Shown: positions 1 through 9,138, counted from the stretch's first letter. The stretch: 34,390 nucleotides of DNA from Vibrio tasmaniensis 1F-187 (GCF_000272405.2 NZ_AJZM02000354.1:1-34390), one strand, 5' to 3'. Made by a program: numbers and translations. Notes: generated by a model from the sequence alone, not told the origin.

Positions 1-69
1 TGTGCAGCAGCTGCAACAGCTGCAACAGCAGCAGCCGCTGGAACTGTAGGCGCGGGAAATACCAACTAA
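1..69 (+). CDS. 3' end of an Ala/Thr-rich small peptide gene, probable exported peptide precursor (partial)
   Basis: The open frame enters from the left edge and stops at TAA 67-69. The 22 visible residues begin with Cys, continue as an Ala/Thr run and end in Gly-Ala-Gly-Asn-Thr-Asn. A short, low-complexity Ala/Gly/Thr C-terminus is typical of microcins and other secreted peptides. The genes immediately downstream encode a radical SAM enzyme and a C39-peptidase ABC exporter, which normally act on a double-glycine leader precursor. The precursor role is inferred from this context: the leader and start codon lie outside the window. It could instead be the tail of an unrelated Ala-rich protein. 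Confidence 0.5.
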   Translation, partial: CAAAATAATAAAAGTVGAGNTN

Positions 70-78
70 CTAATAAGC

Positions 79-103
79 TACAGCCCTTAAATCAAGGGCT
101 GTA
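79..103 (+). terminator. Hairpin between the peptide gene and the rest of the operon (attenuator or processing stem)
   Basis: A perfect 10-bp stem (TACAGCCCTT / AAGGGCTGTA) encloses a 5-nt loop. No U-tract follows; the downstream bases are TAATATAGGAG, leading into the next ribosome binding site. A stem just after a peptide precursor gene commonly lets the precursor be made in excess over the enzymes, by partial termination or by protecting the mRNA 3' end. That role is inferred here. Confidence 0.6.
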
Positions 104-120
104 TAATATAGGAGAAATTT

Positions 121-459
121 ATGGATGTTAAACATCTTTTCCCTAACGAACAATGCAGAGTATTAAATGGCTCAATTATTGTTTTTAATGGTTCAATATT
201 CGGTGGGGTTAGAATTAAGCAGAATGAAGAAGGATATATTGTTTGTTCTTCATCTGAAATCAAATCTATTTCTTTGGTCTTAATGGTATTTTCTATTTTG
301 TTGATGTTCTTTGTAGTTCGACTTGATATGCCATTATTTTATGTAGCGTTGATTTTAGGGGTGATCGTTCAATCATTATCTATTGTTATTACCGAATTTC
401 GCATTCTTTATATTAAAACAAGAATTTACACATGTTATGGTAATTTACATGATAATTAG
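121..459 (+). CDS. Small two-helix membrane protein, possible immunity or accessory protein
   Basis: The 112-residue product starts at ATG 121 behind a good ribosome binding site (AGGAGA, 110-115). Residues 1-47 are soluble. Two hydrophobic helices follow at about 49-67 and 70-90, and the tail is basic with Arg/Lys and Tyr. I recognise no family. It lies between a putative peptide precursor and the modification and export genes. Small two-helix membrane proteins in that position are often self-immunity proteins, as in microcin clusters. That is positional inference only; it could equally be a membrane partner of the exporter. The coding sequence is very AT-rich compared with the rest of the window, which fits an acquired cluster. 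Confidence 0.65.
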   Translation: MDVKHLFPNEQCRVLNGSIIVFNGSIFGGVRIKQNEEGYIVCSSSEIKSISLVLMVFSILLMFFVVRLDMPLFYVALILGVIVQSLSIVITEFRILYIKTRIYTCYGNLHDN

Positions 460-475
460 AGATATGGAATGTAAA

Positions 476-1438
476 ATGAAATTTTTTGTAATAAATTGGG
501 CATTGACGAATAACTGCAACTACAAGTGTAGCTACTGTCACTCAGATCTGCATAGTGGCTCGATTAAAGCTCCATCGTATGAATTTGTAGTTCAGTTTAT
601 AGATGAAATATTTAAATATTCCAGAAAGTTGGGACTGAAACCATATTTTGAATTTGGTGGCGGTGAAGTGACTATACTTAGATATTTTAGTGACCTAATC
701 AAATATATCCATAAAAATACTGGGTTAGTCAGCATTGTTTCAAATGGTTCGAAATCTTTGAAGTGGTGGAGTGAAAACGGTAAATTTTTAAATGGTGTAA
801 GCTTGAGCTACCATTTAACAGATATCAAGAGCGAGTCTCATTTTATTGACATATCAAAGGTTCTTGAGGCGTCTCAAGCCACTCGCTTTCACGTCAATAT
901 AATGATGATTCCTGAGCGGTTTGATGACTGTTTAGAGTTTGCAAACCGGCTAAAACAAGAAGTTCGTTGCTCTATAGCTTTGCAGCCACTTTTTGAAGGC
1001 TTTGGACATGGTGGGATTACTAATAAGTACCCATATACGACCAAACAAGAGCAAATAATGAAAGACTTCAGAGGGCGACCAGAGATCAAAAAGCTTCCTC
1101 CAGCAATGGCTGAGTTAGAAGTAAACTATGCAGATGGCAAAACCGAGAATCTATCCACTTTTGATTTAATTGCCAATGATCAAACTAATTTTGTTGGTTG
1201 GGATTGTTATGCAGGTATTGATAGCTTAGTCGTTACGTTTAGTGGTGATATTTATCGTTCTTGGTGTATGCAAGATGGCCCCATTGGCTCTATTTATGAT
1301 GAAAATGTTGAGCTTCCTACCAATCCAACCAAGTGTAGAACTAAAATTTGTCAATGCGGTGTCGATTTGTCGGCGAAAAAAGTGAATACAAAGTTGATTT
1401 CAAACAAGCAACAAGAAATTGCTGTTATACAGCTTTAG
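476..1438 (+). CDS. Radical SAM enzyme with Cys-rich C-terminal (SPASM-like) region, putative peptide-modifying
   Basis: The N-terminus carries the radical SAM cluster motif CxxxCxxC (CNYKCSYC; Cys14, Cys18, Cys21 from this start), followed by a Gly-rich FEFGGGE segment typical of SAM binding. The last 80 residues contain several more cysteines, including WDC, SWC, KC and CQC. These resemble ligands for auxiliary iron-sulfur clusters in SPASM or twitch domains of peptide-maturing enzymes. ATG 476 is chosen because GGA at 466-468 is well spaced; ATG 464 is the alternative. A longer in-frame ATG at 383 would overlap the upstream gene by 77 bp. The length of 320 residues is usual. The neighbours (exporter with leader peptidase, short Ala-rich peptide) suggest the substrate is that peptide. 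The chemistry (thioether, C-C crosslink, epimerisation) cannot be read from sequence. Confidence 0.85.
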   Translation: MKFFVINWALTNNCNYKCSYCHSDLHSGSIKAPSYEFVVQFIDEIFKYSRKLGLKPYFEFGGGEVTILRYFSDLIKYIHKNTGLVSIVSNGSKSLKWWSENGKFLNGVSLSYHLTDIKSESHFIDISKVLEASQATRFHVNIMMIPERFDDCLEFANRLKQEVRCSIALQPLFEGFGHGGITNKYPYTTKQEQIMKDFRGRPEIKKLPPAMAELEVNYADGKTENLSTFDLIANDQTNFVGWDCYAGIDSLVVTFSGDIYRSWCMQDGPIGSIYDENVELPTNPTKCRTKICQCGVDLSAKKVNTKLISNKQQEIAVIQL

Positions 1439-1466
1439 CATCGTTTGTTAAGGGAAAGGATTACCC

Positions 1467-2753
1467 GTGGTAACAAGAGCTAAGCATTTATATAGACCAG
1501 AGTATTTTGAGGCGCAGAAATCAGACAATCAAGGCTCAATTTTAATTGACGCTTCGTTGAATCAGCATATGTTTTTAGCTGCATCAATATTTGTTCTGAT
1601 GACTATTATTTTTTTCGTTGTTTTTGCCGAATATACACGCAGAGATACACTGAACGGAGTGGTAAGTCCGACTGGCGGTATTGTGAAGGTACAGGCTAAT
1701 GATGAAGGGTATGCTGAAAGTGTATTTGTCACTGAAGGCCAGACAGTGTTCTCTGGAGAACCTCTATATGAGATAAAAACAGAGCGTTATGATGAGTTTG
1801 GGCAGGGCGTGAAAAAACGCATTGTTGCTACCATTGAAAGTCAAATTACTTTGCTAAACGAACGTCGAGATAAAGAAATAGAGAAATCTCGGCATCAACT
1901 AAAAGTCATTGATGATGACTTAGTTCGTTTGTCAGAAGAGGCCGGCATACTGGAAGTTGTCGTTGATTTATCTGAACAAGAGCTAAGCCTTGCTCAAAGT
2001 TTGGTTGATAAACAACAAGTATTGGTCAACAAGCAGTTCATTTCTTCTATTGAACTTCAAAGACAAAGACTCGAGTTAATAACACTAGAAGCTAAGGTAC
2101 AAACACAGCACCTTAGTTTACAGAGATTGGTCAGAGAAAAGGCCAAGTTGGAAGATACGAAAGATACGTTACAGTTAGAACTTGACATTACCCTCCAGGA
2201 AATAGACCGCCAGCTTCAACAAATCGCTCAAAGTAAAATCGAATACTTTTATCAAACAGATACTCAGGTTGTATCACCGATTAACGGTGTGGTTGCGTCA
2301 ATTTTCGTCAAGGAAGGTCACTCAGTTAATAAAGGTCAACCTCTACTCGTTGTTATTCCTGAGGGTGAAGAGCCTGTCGTTGTTGAGCTTTATGCGCCCA
2401 GTCGCAGTATAGGTTTTATTAAAGAAGGTCAGAATGTTCGTTTACGGTTTGATGCGTTTCCCTATGAAAAGTTTGGTGTTCAGCAAGGTGTTGTCGACTC
2501 CATATCAAAATCTGCAGTCTCCGCGGATATGTTACCAAATAGCCCGCTGATCCAAAGTCAGATTTCTCGTACGTATGGTGGTGTTGGGTTGTATCAAGTG
2601 AGAGTCACATTAGAGAAGCCAACCATTACTGTTTATGGGGACGAGCAAACGTTTGTTCCAGGAATGACATTAACCGCAGACATTGAACTTGATACACGCA
2701 AGGTCTACGAGTGGCTGTTAGAGCCTTTGTACACGATTAAAGGGCGAATATAA
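1467..2753 (+). CDS. HlyD-family periplasmic adaptor of a peptide exporter
   Basis: This is a 428-residue membrane fusion protein with one N-terminal transmembrane helix at about 33-53. A lipoyl-like half-motif follows (NGVVSPTGGIVKV), then a long Glu/Lys/Gln-rich coiled coil at about 110-255, then the second lipoyl half (VVSPINGVVASIFVKEGHSV) and a C-terminal beta domain. It would bridge the inner-membrane ABC transporter to a TolC-type outer-membrane channel, which is not encoded here. Translation begins at GTG 1467 behind AAGGGAAAGGA (1450-1460). The stop is 2 bp from the transporter start, so the two are translationally coupled. Family and role are clear; the cargo is inferred from context. 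Confidence 0.9.
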   Translation: MVTRAKHLYRPEYFEAQKSDNQGSILIDASLNQHMFLAASIFVLMTIIFFVVFAEYTRRDTLNGVVSPTGGIVKVQANDEGYAESVFVTEGQTVFSGEPLYEIKTERYDEFGQGVKKRIVATIESQITLLNERRDKEIEKSRHQLKVIDDDLVRLSEEAGILEVVVDLSEQELSLAQSLVDKQQVLVNKQFISSIELQRQRLELITLEAKVQTQHLSLQRLVREKAKLEDTKDTLQLELDITLQEIDRQLQQIAQSKIEYFYQTDTQVVSPINGVVASIFVKEGHSVNKGQPLLVVIPEGEEPVVVELYAPSRSIGFIKEGQNVRLRFDAFPYEKFGVQQGVVDSISKSAVSADMLPNSPLIQSQISRTYGGVGLYQVRVTLEKPTITVYGDEQTFVPGMTLTADIELDTRKVYEWLLEPLYTIKGRI

Positions 2754-2755
2754 CC

Positions 2756-4900
2756 ATGCATACAGAAGGGCTTATAGATTGGGGGTGGGGGAAGAAACTC
2801 TCTTTGATCCGACAGACAGAAAAGGCGGAATGTGGTATCGCTTGTTTAGCTATGGTTGCCGATTGGCATGGTTATAAAGCCGACCTACGCTCACTAAGGG
2901 CAAAATGCGGTATTACTCAGCATGGGATGTCGCTTGCTCGGCTTATTGAGTGTGGTGCACTTCTCAAGCTTTCGGGGCGGGCGGTTCGCTTAGAACTACA
3001 GGAATTGGAGCAATTAGCCACACCCTGTATTTTACACTGGAATCTAAATCACTTTGTTGTGTTAAAGAGAGTGCGTGGGAAGAAGATTGACATTCATGAT
3101 CCTGCAAGTGGATCGTTGACACTAAGTTATGATGAGGTAAACCAACATTTCACAGGCATAGCTCTAGAGCTAACACCAACTCATGACTTCGAAGAAAAAG
3201 TGGGAAGTAAAGCCGTTCGGTTATCGACTCTCATTGGTAAAACCGTTGGCTTAAAAGAGGCGTTAGGACGGATTTTTGTTTTCGCATTGGTACTAGAGCT
3301 ATTAGCGCTTACCTTGCCCATTTTCAACCAAATCGTGATTGATGAAGTATTGGTTGGATATGACAAAAACCTTCTTGTACTCGTCATTGGAGCCATTCTG
3401 ATAGTAACTGCGACGCAAACTCTAATTGGTCTTGCCCAGCAATGGGCGACAATCAAGCTGTCAGTGAACTTTAATATGCAGTGGGCTGCGAACGTTTTCC
3501 ATCACTTGTTCCGGTTACCGATAGATTGGTTTGAAAAAAGGGATATAGGGAGTATTAGTGCTAAATTTTCCGCTGTGGATGTCATTCAGCAGACGTTAAC
3601 AACCAGTGCAATTCAAGCTCTACTCGACTTAGTATTAGTTGTTGGCACTCTGTCGGTTATGTTGGTTTACAGCCCTGAACTCTCATTCATTGCCATCGCT
3701 GCTGCGTTAGGTTACATCGCTCTTCGGTTTGCGTGGTTTGGCGCGTTTAAACGCGCCGAAGAAAATACCTGGGAAGCCAGCACTCAAGAAGACAGTTATT
3801 TCATAGAGACAGTTCGCGGTGTATTAAGTTTGCGAGTCAATGGGGCGTTACCTTGGAGGGAGTCGTCTTGGCGAAACCTCAATATTAATAGAAGAAATGC
3901 GCAGCTACATGAGCAAAAGCTCGGGATGATCTATAACACAATTAATGTGACCATTGTTAGCATTGTGTCTGCGACTGTTCTCTGGTTTGGTGCAAATTTG
4001 GTTTTGGATGGACTATTTACTATCGGTATGTTGATGGCGTTTCTTTTGTATCAAGGGCGTTTTTCTGCCAGCATTAGTTCACTAATCGATAAGTATTTCG
4101 AGTTTAAGATGCTATCTGTGTACAACGAGCGTTTAGCAGATATTGTCTTAACCGAAAAAGAAACGGATAACGAGCCTGATGTCATAGGGCTACCCGTTGC
4201 AATAAATAATCAGGGCGATAATGTTATCGAGTTTGACGAGGTATACTTCTCTTATGGAAAAGACCAACCTCCTATTCTTAACGGTGCAAGTTTTAGTGTA
4301 AAAAGTAATGAGATTGTAGCGTTAGTTGGGCCGTCTGGTTGTGGTAAGTCAACCATTTCTAAACTGCTATTGGGTATTTATTCAGTCACATCAGGTAGCA
4401 TTAATTATTTCGGTAATAAATCGCCTGCCTCCAAGTCTCTTAGAGCTCAGGTTGGCGCGGTGTTGCAAGAAGACCAGTTGTTTAGTGGTTCGATTATCGA
4501 GAATATTACATTCTTCGCTGGCGATTTAGATGAAGACTGGCTTGTGGAGTGTGCTCGTAGGGCGGGTGTTCACGATGATATCGAAAGCCTAAATATGGGG
4601 TACCACACGTTGGTTGGTGAGATGGGCTCTAGTCTCTCAGGAGGTCAAAAACAAAGGATTCTCATCGCGCGAGCTTTGTATAAAAAACCCAAGTTTCTCG
4701 TATTGGACGAAGCGACAAGTAGCTTAGATATCTATACGGAGTCGTTTGTCTGCCAGATGTTTAAGGAAATCAATACTCCTATATTGATGATTGCTCACCG
4801 CCCAGAAACCATTGCTTCGGCTGACAGAGTATTACTTATGGAGGGAGGTTTGGTTCAGGAAATTCCCAATAATTTTAAGCAGGAAGCTCAAGATGTATAA
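2756..4900 (+). CDS. Peptidase-containing ABC exporter (C39 leader peptidase, CvaB-like)
   Basis: The 714-residue protein has the full bacteriocin-exporter layout. The N-terminal C39 cysteine protease has its triad visible: Cys26 in [14 protein letters not shown], His99 in [10 protein letters not shown] and Asp115 in HDPASG. A six-helix transmembrane domain spans about 165-440. The ATPase domain has Walker A GPSGCGKS (about 524-531), signature LSGGQKQR, Walker [13 protein letters not shown] and an H-loop His in MIAHR. Because the catalytic Cys and His are present, it should cut double-glycine leaders while exporting, unlike RTX exporters whose C39-like domain lacks the Cys. Substrate: probably the short Ala-rich peptide at the left edge (inference). 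Confidence 0.93.
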   Translation: MHTEGLIDWGWGKKLSLIRQTEKAECGIACLAMVADWHGYKADLRSLRAKCGITQHGMSLARLIECGALLKLSGRAVRLELQELEQLATPCILHWNLNHFVVLKRVRGKKIDIHDPASGSLTLSYDEVNQHFTGIALELTPTHDFEEKVGSKAVRLSTLIGKTVGLKEALGRIFVFALVLELLALTLPIFNQIVIDEVLVGYDKNLLVLVIGAILIVTATQTLIGLAQQWATIKLSVNFNMQWAANVFHHLFRLPIDWFEKRDIGSISAKFSAVDVIQQTLTTSAIQALLDLVLVVGTLSVMLVYSPELSFIAIAAALGYIALRFAWFGAFKRAEENTWEASTQEDSYFIETVRGVLSLRVNGALPWRESSWRNLNINRRNAQLHEQKLGMIYNTINVTIVSIVSATVLWFGANLVLDGLFTIGMLMAFLLYQGRFSASISSLIDKYFEFKMLSVYNERLADIVLTEKETDNEPDVIGLPVAINNQGDNVIEFDEVYFSYGKDQPPILNGASFSVKSNEIVALVGPSGCGKSTISKLLLGIYSVTSGSINYFGNKSPASKSLRAQVGAVLQEDQLFSGSIIENITFFAGDLDEDWLVECARRAGVHDDIESLNMGYHTLVGEMGSSLSGGQKQRILIARALYKKPKFLVLDEATSSLDIYTESFVCQMFKEINTPILMIAHRPETIASADRVLLMEGGLVQEIPNNFKQEAQDV

Positions 4901-5531
4901 ATCTGAAAGAATACTCTGCCCAGATAATCATTCTGAATTATCTGGTGCTGCATTGATGGAGCAATACAACCAATTTTTTGGTGGAGACGATTGGGTTACG
5001 TTCTCTGGATGCCCGGCTGTTACCTTGACTAAAGTAGGAGTTAAAGGCTTCGAAAATTTTCCAGAAGGGGATGAGGCTATTACTATCGATTCTGGTTGTT
5101 ACATCGAGTCGTCTAACCTTCCTGCTTTCCCTTCCGGCATCACAAAGCTGACCAGCGTTTCAGTTAACGACAGGCCTTTTGGAAAAATAGTGATCGGGCA
5201 AGGTTGTGTGCTTCAAGGAACTACTATTTGTGCTTATGAAAAAGTATCTATAGGAAACAATGTTATGTTTGGTCCAAATACAGTGGTTATGGATTGTAGT
5301 GGTCATGCTCTTACTAATAGAGGTCATCCAGATGAGCTTGATCGTCTAACAGCTGAGCCCATAACAATAGGCAATGATGTTTGGATAGGTTATGGGTGTA
5401 TTGTTTTACCTGGCGTTAATATTGGCGATGGAGCAGTTATAGGGGCAGGTAGTGTTGTCACAAAGGATATACCGGCTAATTGTATGGCTGCGGGTAACCC
5501 GTGTACTGTAAAGAAAAAGGAATTAAGTTAA
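4893..5531 (+). CDS. Left-handed beta-helix (hexapeptide repeat) acyltransferase
   Basis: The 212-residue product has hexapeptide repeats from about residue 100 to 190 ([51 protein letters not shown]), followed by the usual AGNPC closing element of LacA/Maa/CysE-type O- or N-acetyltransferases. His138 in DCSGHAL sits where these enzymes keep their catalytic His. ATG 4893 overlaps the exporter stop by 8 bp and has AGGAAG at 4881-4886; the in-frame ATG 102 bases further upstream is rejected because it lies deep inside the exporter gene. It is the last gene of the operon. It could acylate the peptide or an envelope sugar. The N-terminal 95 residues are unlike the minimal acetyltransferases and may define the substrate. 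Confidence 0.85.
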   Translation: MYKSERILCPDNHSELSGAALMEQYNQFFGGDDWVTFSGCPAVTLTKVGVKGFENFPEGDEAITIDSGCYIESSNLPAFPSGITKLTSVSVNDRPFGKIVIGQGCVLQGTTICAYEKVSIGNNVMFGPNTVVMDCSGHALTNRGHPDELDRLTAEPITIGNDVWIGYGCIVLPGVNIGDGAVIGAGSVVTKDIPANCMAAGNPCTVKKKELS

Positions 5532-5600
5532 TCGAAAGTTGAGCTGGCAACATACACATACAAGTTTTCCCTAAACCACCTATTTTGATAGTGCTTCCTG

Positions 5601-5732
5601 TCACTTAATTTTCCCGAATGACTTGTAGCGGTCAATTGAGCTAGGAGGCACTCCGTTTACATCAAACTCTACAATATTGTGTAATGTCACTGTTGGTTCG
5701 TTTTGACTAAATTGTAAACTGGTCAATATTAC
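5601..5732 (-). pseudogene. Possible remnant of a gene 3' end
   Basis: On the minus strand a 43-codon open stretch ends in TGA (5601-5603). It reads as plausible protein, with segments such as VTLHNIVEFDVNG and IDRYKSFGKIK, but it has no ATG and no good ribosome binding site. It is closed upstream by TAG overlapping the end of the lipoprotein gene in another frame. It may be the scar of a truncated gene at the border of the peptide cluster, or chance. The remaining 5532-5600 stretch shows no gene and no clear terminator. Confidence 0.25.
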
Positions 5733-6919
5733 CTAAAAGACAAAAGCTGATCAGTGAACTGTACTTTTTCGATACTGGATAGCACGTTCAAGCCGTCACG
5801 CGAAACAACGGTATCATTAAGCTGAAATTTACCATCCCCCAGATCATGAATATGGTATTCACTTTTAGGGCCATGGGCGATCACTGTATTCACCCCCGCG
5901 TTTCCGGTTACGCGGTTGTCATGTTTGTTGATCTCAATATTCGCATCATTGTTACCTGATAGCGTTAGTTTAGTAAGGTATTGAGTGTGATGAGTATAGG
6001 ACGTCGCTGGGTCATACCTCATTTTAAATGTTCCGGTGAATGTATCGGCAAGGTATGCATCGTAAGTCAATGTTGGAGAGAAAATCTGTTCTACTATCGC
6101 TTGTGCATCGGGGTCTTCTTTTGAGAAATCGTCGCGGGTTTTAACTTGGTATAACCCCCACATACCTTTGCCGTTGTATGCTCCCCAAAGCCCGTAGTAG
6201 CTATCAATTACAGCGGCAAAGTACTCTTGATCAACGCTGACTTCTTCTTGCCACTCTTCTAAAATATCACGGGGTGGTGTGTAAGCATGGTGTAATGCTT
6301 GTCTCTGTATCGCATTAAATTCTTTTTGAAATTCAGGTAATGCGGTTACTGCATCTTCAGGCGCGTTAAAAACCCCGATGCCATAGTCATGGACTAAATG
6401 CAGTATTTCCTCATAAGAGGCGTCACGATGCTCTTCATAATCTTGTTGGACATACCATTCACCGCCTTCAACCTGAATCTCTTCTTCGAACAAGGGCTGC
6501 CCGGGCAAGTCATCGTTGTATCGTGGCTCATCGTAATAATTCATTAGCTTTAGTATTGCGCCATTGTTGGCCATCGCGTTTGCAATCTCGCGTTTTGAGT
6601 CAGTGCTCCCATACTTAGTGCCATCAACAGGAGTTAGATAGTGGTTGAGAACATTGACGGCTTTGACTATTTGATAATCGGTCAGGCGATCCATAATCAA
6701 AATATGGATAGATTTGCCATTCGGGGCATTGACCGCGACATATCGGTTGTAGCCTGCTTGAGAGTATTCAGCGAATTGAGAGGGAACGGCTTCAATCGTG
6801 ACCCCATGTACAACTGACGGTGCTGCGTTTGCCTGATTGAATAGCGATTTACTTTGATTTGAACCGCATCCAATGAGAAAGATAGCTGTCGCTAAGGTAG
6901 CTAAAGATAGAGTTTTCAT
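5729..6919 (-). CDS. Predicted outer-membrane lipoprotein of unknown function
   Basis: The 396-residue product starts with a lipoprotein signal: Lys2, a hydrophobic stretch and the lipobox LIGC with Cys18. The residues after Cys are Gly-Ser rather than Asp, which suggests outer-membrane sorting. The middle is acidic, with many Tyr, Glu and His residues, and has a repeated aspect of YDEPRYNDD and DYEEHRDASYEE. The C-terminal 60 residues (segments SEYHIHDLGDG and SSIEKVQFTDQ) resemble the end of RTX/hemolysin-type calcium-binding beta-rolls. I cannot name a family. The ATG at 6919 follows AAGGTGTG. It is on the same strand as the HEAT-repeat gene but 206 bp away, so it is likely transcribed separately. 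Confidence 0.75.
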   Translation of the reverse strand: MKTLSLATLATAIFLIGCGSNQSKSLFNQANAAPSVVHGVTIEAVPSQFAEYSQAGYNRYVAVNAPNGKSIHILIMDRLTDYQIVKAVNVLNHYLTPVDGTKYGSTDSKREIANAMANNGAILKLMNYYDEPRYNDDLPGQPLFEEEIQVEGGEWYVQQDYEEHRDASYEEILHLVHDYGIGVFNAPEDAVTALPEFQKEFNAIQRQALHHAYTPPRDILEEWQEEVSVDQEYFAAVIDSYYGLWGAYNGKGMWGLYQVKTRDDFSKEDPDAQAIVEQIFSPTLTYDAYLADTFTGTFKMRYDPATSYTHHTQYLTKLTLSGNNDANIEINKHDNRVTGNAGVNTVIAHGPKSEYHIHDLGDGKFQLNDTVVSRDGLNVLSSIEKVQFTDQLLSFR

Positions 6920-7069
6920 GACACACCTTATTATTCATACGAAGTATCAATATACGGAACTGAAGTGCGTTGTTTAGTGACAGAAGTTGCTGTTAGACAA
7001 ACCCATACAATACCTTACAAAGCGAGGCTTAATTCGTTGCTACTAACTTTACCGGCTGCGAGTGAAGTA

Positions 7070-7118
7070 AAAATGAAAGCCTCAAATCAATGGACATGAT
7101 TTTGCTACCAGATTTGAG
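7070..7118 (-). terminator. Possible terminator of the HEAT-repeat gene
   Basis: Just past the minus-strand stop, arms CTCAAATC (7081-7088) and GATTTGAG (7111-7118) can pair across 22 nt. The minus strand continues with GGCTTTCATTTTTAC, a weak T-rich tail. The rest of the 6920-7125 spacer shows no further gene. Confidence 0.3.
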
Positions 7119-7125
7119 TTCTTTG

Positions 7126-9138
7126 TTAGGGGTGATTACTTGTCGTTTCAAGATACGTGAGAGTGGCTTGAAGAGTCGTTGAGGATCGGCGATCGAATTC
7201 ACTTTCAAGTATTTCATAAACCGTATGTGCTTCAAAGTTTGCCAACTGTGGATAAAGTAACGGCTCTTCCAAAAGCAACCCGATCAGTTTCTTATGGGGA
7301 CACACACCACTAAGCGCAAGTTGATTGAGCGCTGCGTGCTGAATGCCGATATACGAATGTTTGATTAATTCTAATAATTGTTGCTCGTCATTGATGTGTT
7401 TTATTAAGCCGACTCTTAAAGATAAGCAGGGTGATGACATCAGTGACAAACGGTTCTGTTGTATCCAATCATCGCCAAGCCAGACGAGGATGTCGCCGAT
7501 ATTTTCGGATTGCTCATCTAGCAAGAGTTCTAACACGAGTAGATTAAAGCGTGATGTTTGTACATCGGAAAAGCTTATGCTGTGTCTACATAAGGCATGA
7601 ATCAAGGCGTAAAACGCCGCTTTGGTTAGATAACTTATTTTGTCGTCAGAGCAAAGGCTGCGCAGCCATGTTTTGTTTGAGCAAAACTCTAGAGCGATCG
7701 CTTGATTTTCTAGAGCCTCTATCTTTGCAGATCTGTTAGAACGCTTCTTTACTGAAGTAGAAGTAGATGCGACCGTAGAGATAGCTGGTGAGTGAGCTTG
7801 TTTTAATGCATCAAGTGTTGATGTAATAAGTGCTGGTTGAGCATTAGCGTCAATGATTTCCGCGCTAATCATTTCATTTATAGGGGCAATGTTCGTTGCT
7901 GTTCTACTTTTTACTGAAGAAGCCGCAACTATGATACCTGATGTCCCTAAAGTGAGTTCTTTTAAATAGCTTTGGTGGCTAGTTTTTGGGTTTTTCGAAA
8001 GGTGTTCAATTAACAGTCGCTTGATAGAGTTACTGCAAGCTTCCTGCTGAAGTTGTTGACGAATAAAGGCGACGCTAAGTTGTTCGAAAGTTTCAGTTAA
8101 TAAGCTGTTTAGGCTGTCGAGTTGTTCTGACTCTTCCAACTTTGAAAACACTTGATAGAAAATGGGTATAAAGTGGTTAAGTTGCAGCTGTTTGTGCTGA
8201 CTCTCCAAACTGCAAATCAGCAGAATAACCGACGTGGCTACATTGGCTACATTCGGTTTATTTTGAAGTTGGTCAATGACATGCAGTTTATCTTTGTTAC
8301 TCAGTAGCCCTGTGAGTGAGTTGAGCGGCATACCAGATAGGAGCAATTCAAAATTAAGGTGCTTTATATCTACTAGGTAATTCCATTTCGCTAATTGATG
8401 TACGGAACTTTTTCTTATTGATGGATCTGAATGAGACAGGCCGTTTAAAAACACCTGCAGATATTCACGACAATCCATTTCAGATAGACGCTGAAATGCC
8501 ACTTTTTGGCAGCTAATATCAGGGTGTTGTGTGGCTTTGTATAATACGACTTTGTCTTGAGTGTTTCTCAAAAACATCCGAGTATCAGCGGTGCTTTTGA
8601 GTACGTTGTTTTCATTTAGCAGAGTCGGGGAGTGGCGCGAAAGTAAAGCAATGAGTTTGCCTTTTAGGTCTGGCTCGGGGTCATTCTGAAGTCGGTGTAG
8701 TATACGCAGAGACTGTTCATGATCTAATTCGTGTTTGTGATTGTCTAAAATCCGCGCAGCTATCAAGCTGATGTCATCTCCGTCATTCCAACCTCCATCC
8801 CAGTAGTCATTTTCGTCGCATACTGCTTCTAATAATACAGGAACAGCGAGTAGAGAGTGTTGGTTGTTCTCAATAGCCATTAACGATGCCAATTTAATTT
8901 CGCTGTCGTCCCAGTATTGATAGCAGTTGAGGATGGGCTCAATAGGCACTGCATTATCTAAAGCGAGGCATTCAAGACTAGTGAGAACAAGGTCAGGATT
9001 CTGGGACTCTAACCTTTCTATAATCAGATATTTAGTGTTTTGAAAACGGCTTAATATTTGTGCTGCCAATACCTGTTCGGATAGGTTTCCAGTCAAATAG
9101 ATGTGTTTAACTTTGTGAAGTAATTTATCTAGAGACAT
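7126..9138 (-). CDS. HEAT-repeat scaffold protein of unknown function
   Basis: This 670-residue protein has no signal peptide or membrane helix, so it is probably cytoplasmic. From about residue 18 to 260 and again from about 580 to the end it shows recurring helix pairs of HEAT/PBS-lyase type, with elements such as QVLAAQILSRF, EIKLASLMAIENN, SDPSIRKSSVHQLAKW and HSYIGIQHAALNQLA. The middle (about 400-480) is Ser/Thr/Ala-rich and probably a linker. It is transcribed divergently from the peroxidase/molybdoenzyme operon, with 134 bp between the start codons, so the two may share control. HEAT proteins are binding scaffolds. A role in maturing or regulating the neighbouring redox enzymes is only a guess from position. 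Confidence 0.8.
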   Translation of the reverse strand: MSLDKLLHKVKHIYLTGNLSEQVLAAQILSRFQNTKYLIIERLESQNPDLVLTSLECLALDNAVPIEPILNCYQYWDDSEIKLASLMAIENNQHSLLAVPVLLEAVCDENDYWDGGWNDGDDISLIAARILDNHKHELDHEQSLRILHRLQNDPEPDLKGKLIALLSRHSPTLLNENNVLKSTADTRMFLRNTQDKVVLYKATQHPDISCQKVAFQRLSEMDCREYLQVFLNGLSHSDPSIRKSSVHQLAKWNYLVDIKHLNFELLLSGMPLNSLTGLLSNKDKLHVIDQLQNKPNVANVATSVILLICSLESQHKQLQLNHFIPIFYQVFSKLEESEQLDSLNSLLTETFEQLSVAFIRQQLQQEACSNSIKRLLIEHLSKNPKTSHQSYLKELTLGTSGIIVAASSVKSRTATNIAPINEMISAEIIDANAQPALITSTLDALKQAHSPAISTVASTSTSVKKRSNRSAKIEALENQAIALEFCSNKTWLRSLCSDDKISYLTKAAFYALIHALCRHSISFSDVQTSRFNLLVLELLLDEQSENIGDILVWLGDDWIQQNRLSLMSSPCLSLRVGLIKHINDEQQLLELIKHSYIGIQHAALNQLALSGVCPHKKLIGLLLEEPLLYPQLANFEAHTVYEILESEFDRRSSTTLQATLTYLETTSNHP

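Noticed and set aside
383..475. Longer start for the radical SAM gene at ATG 383
   Set aside because: It would overlap the upstream gene by 77 bp, lacks a ribosome binding site, and adds residues that read as an out-of-frame shadow before the conserved N-terminus.
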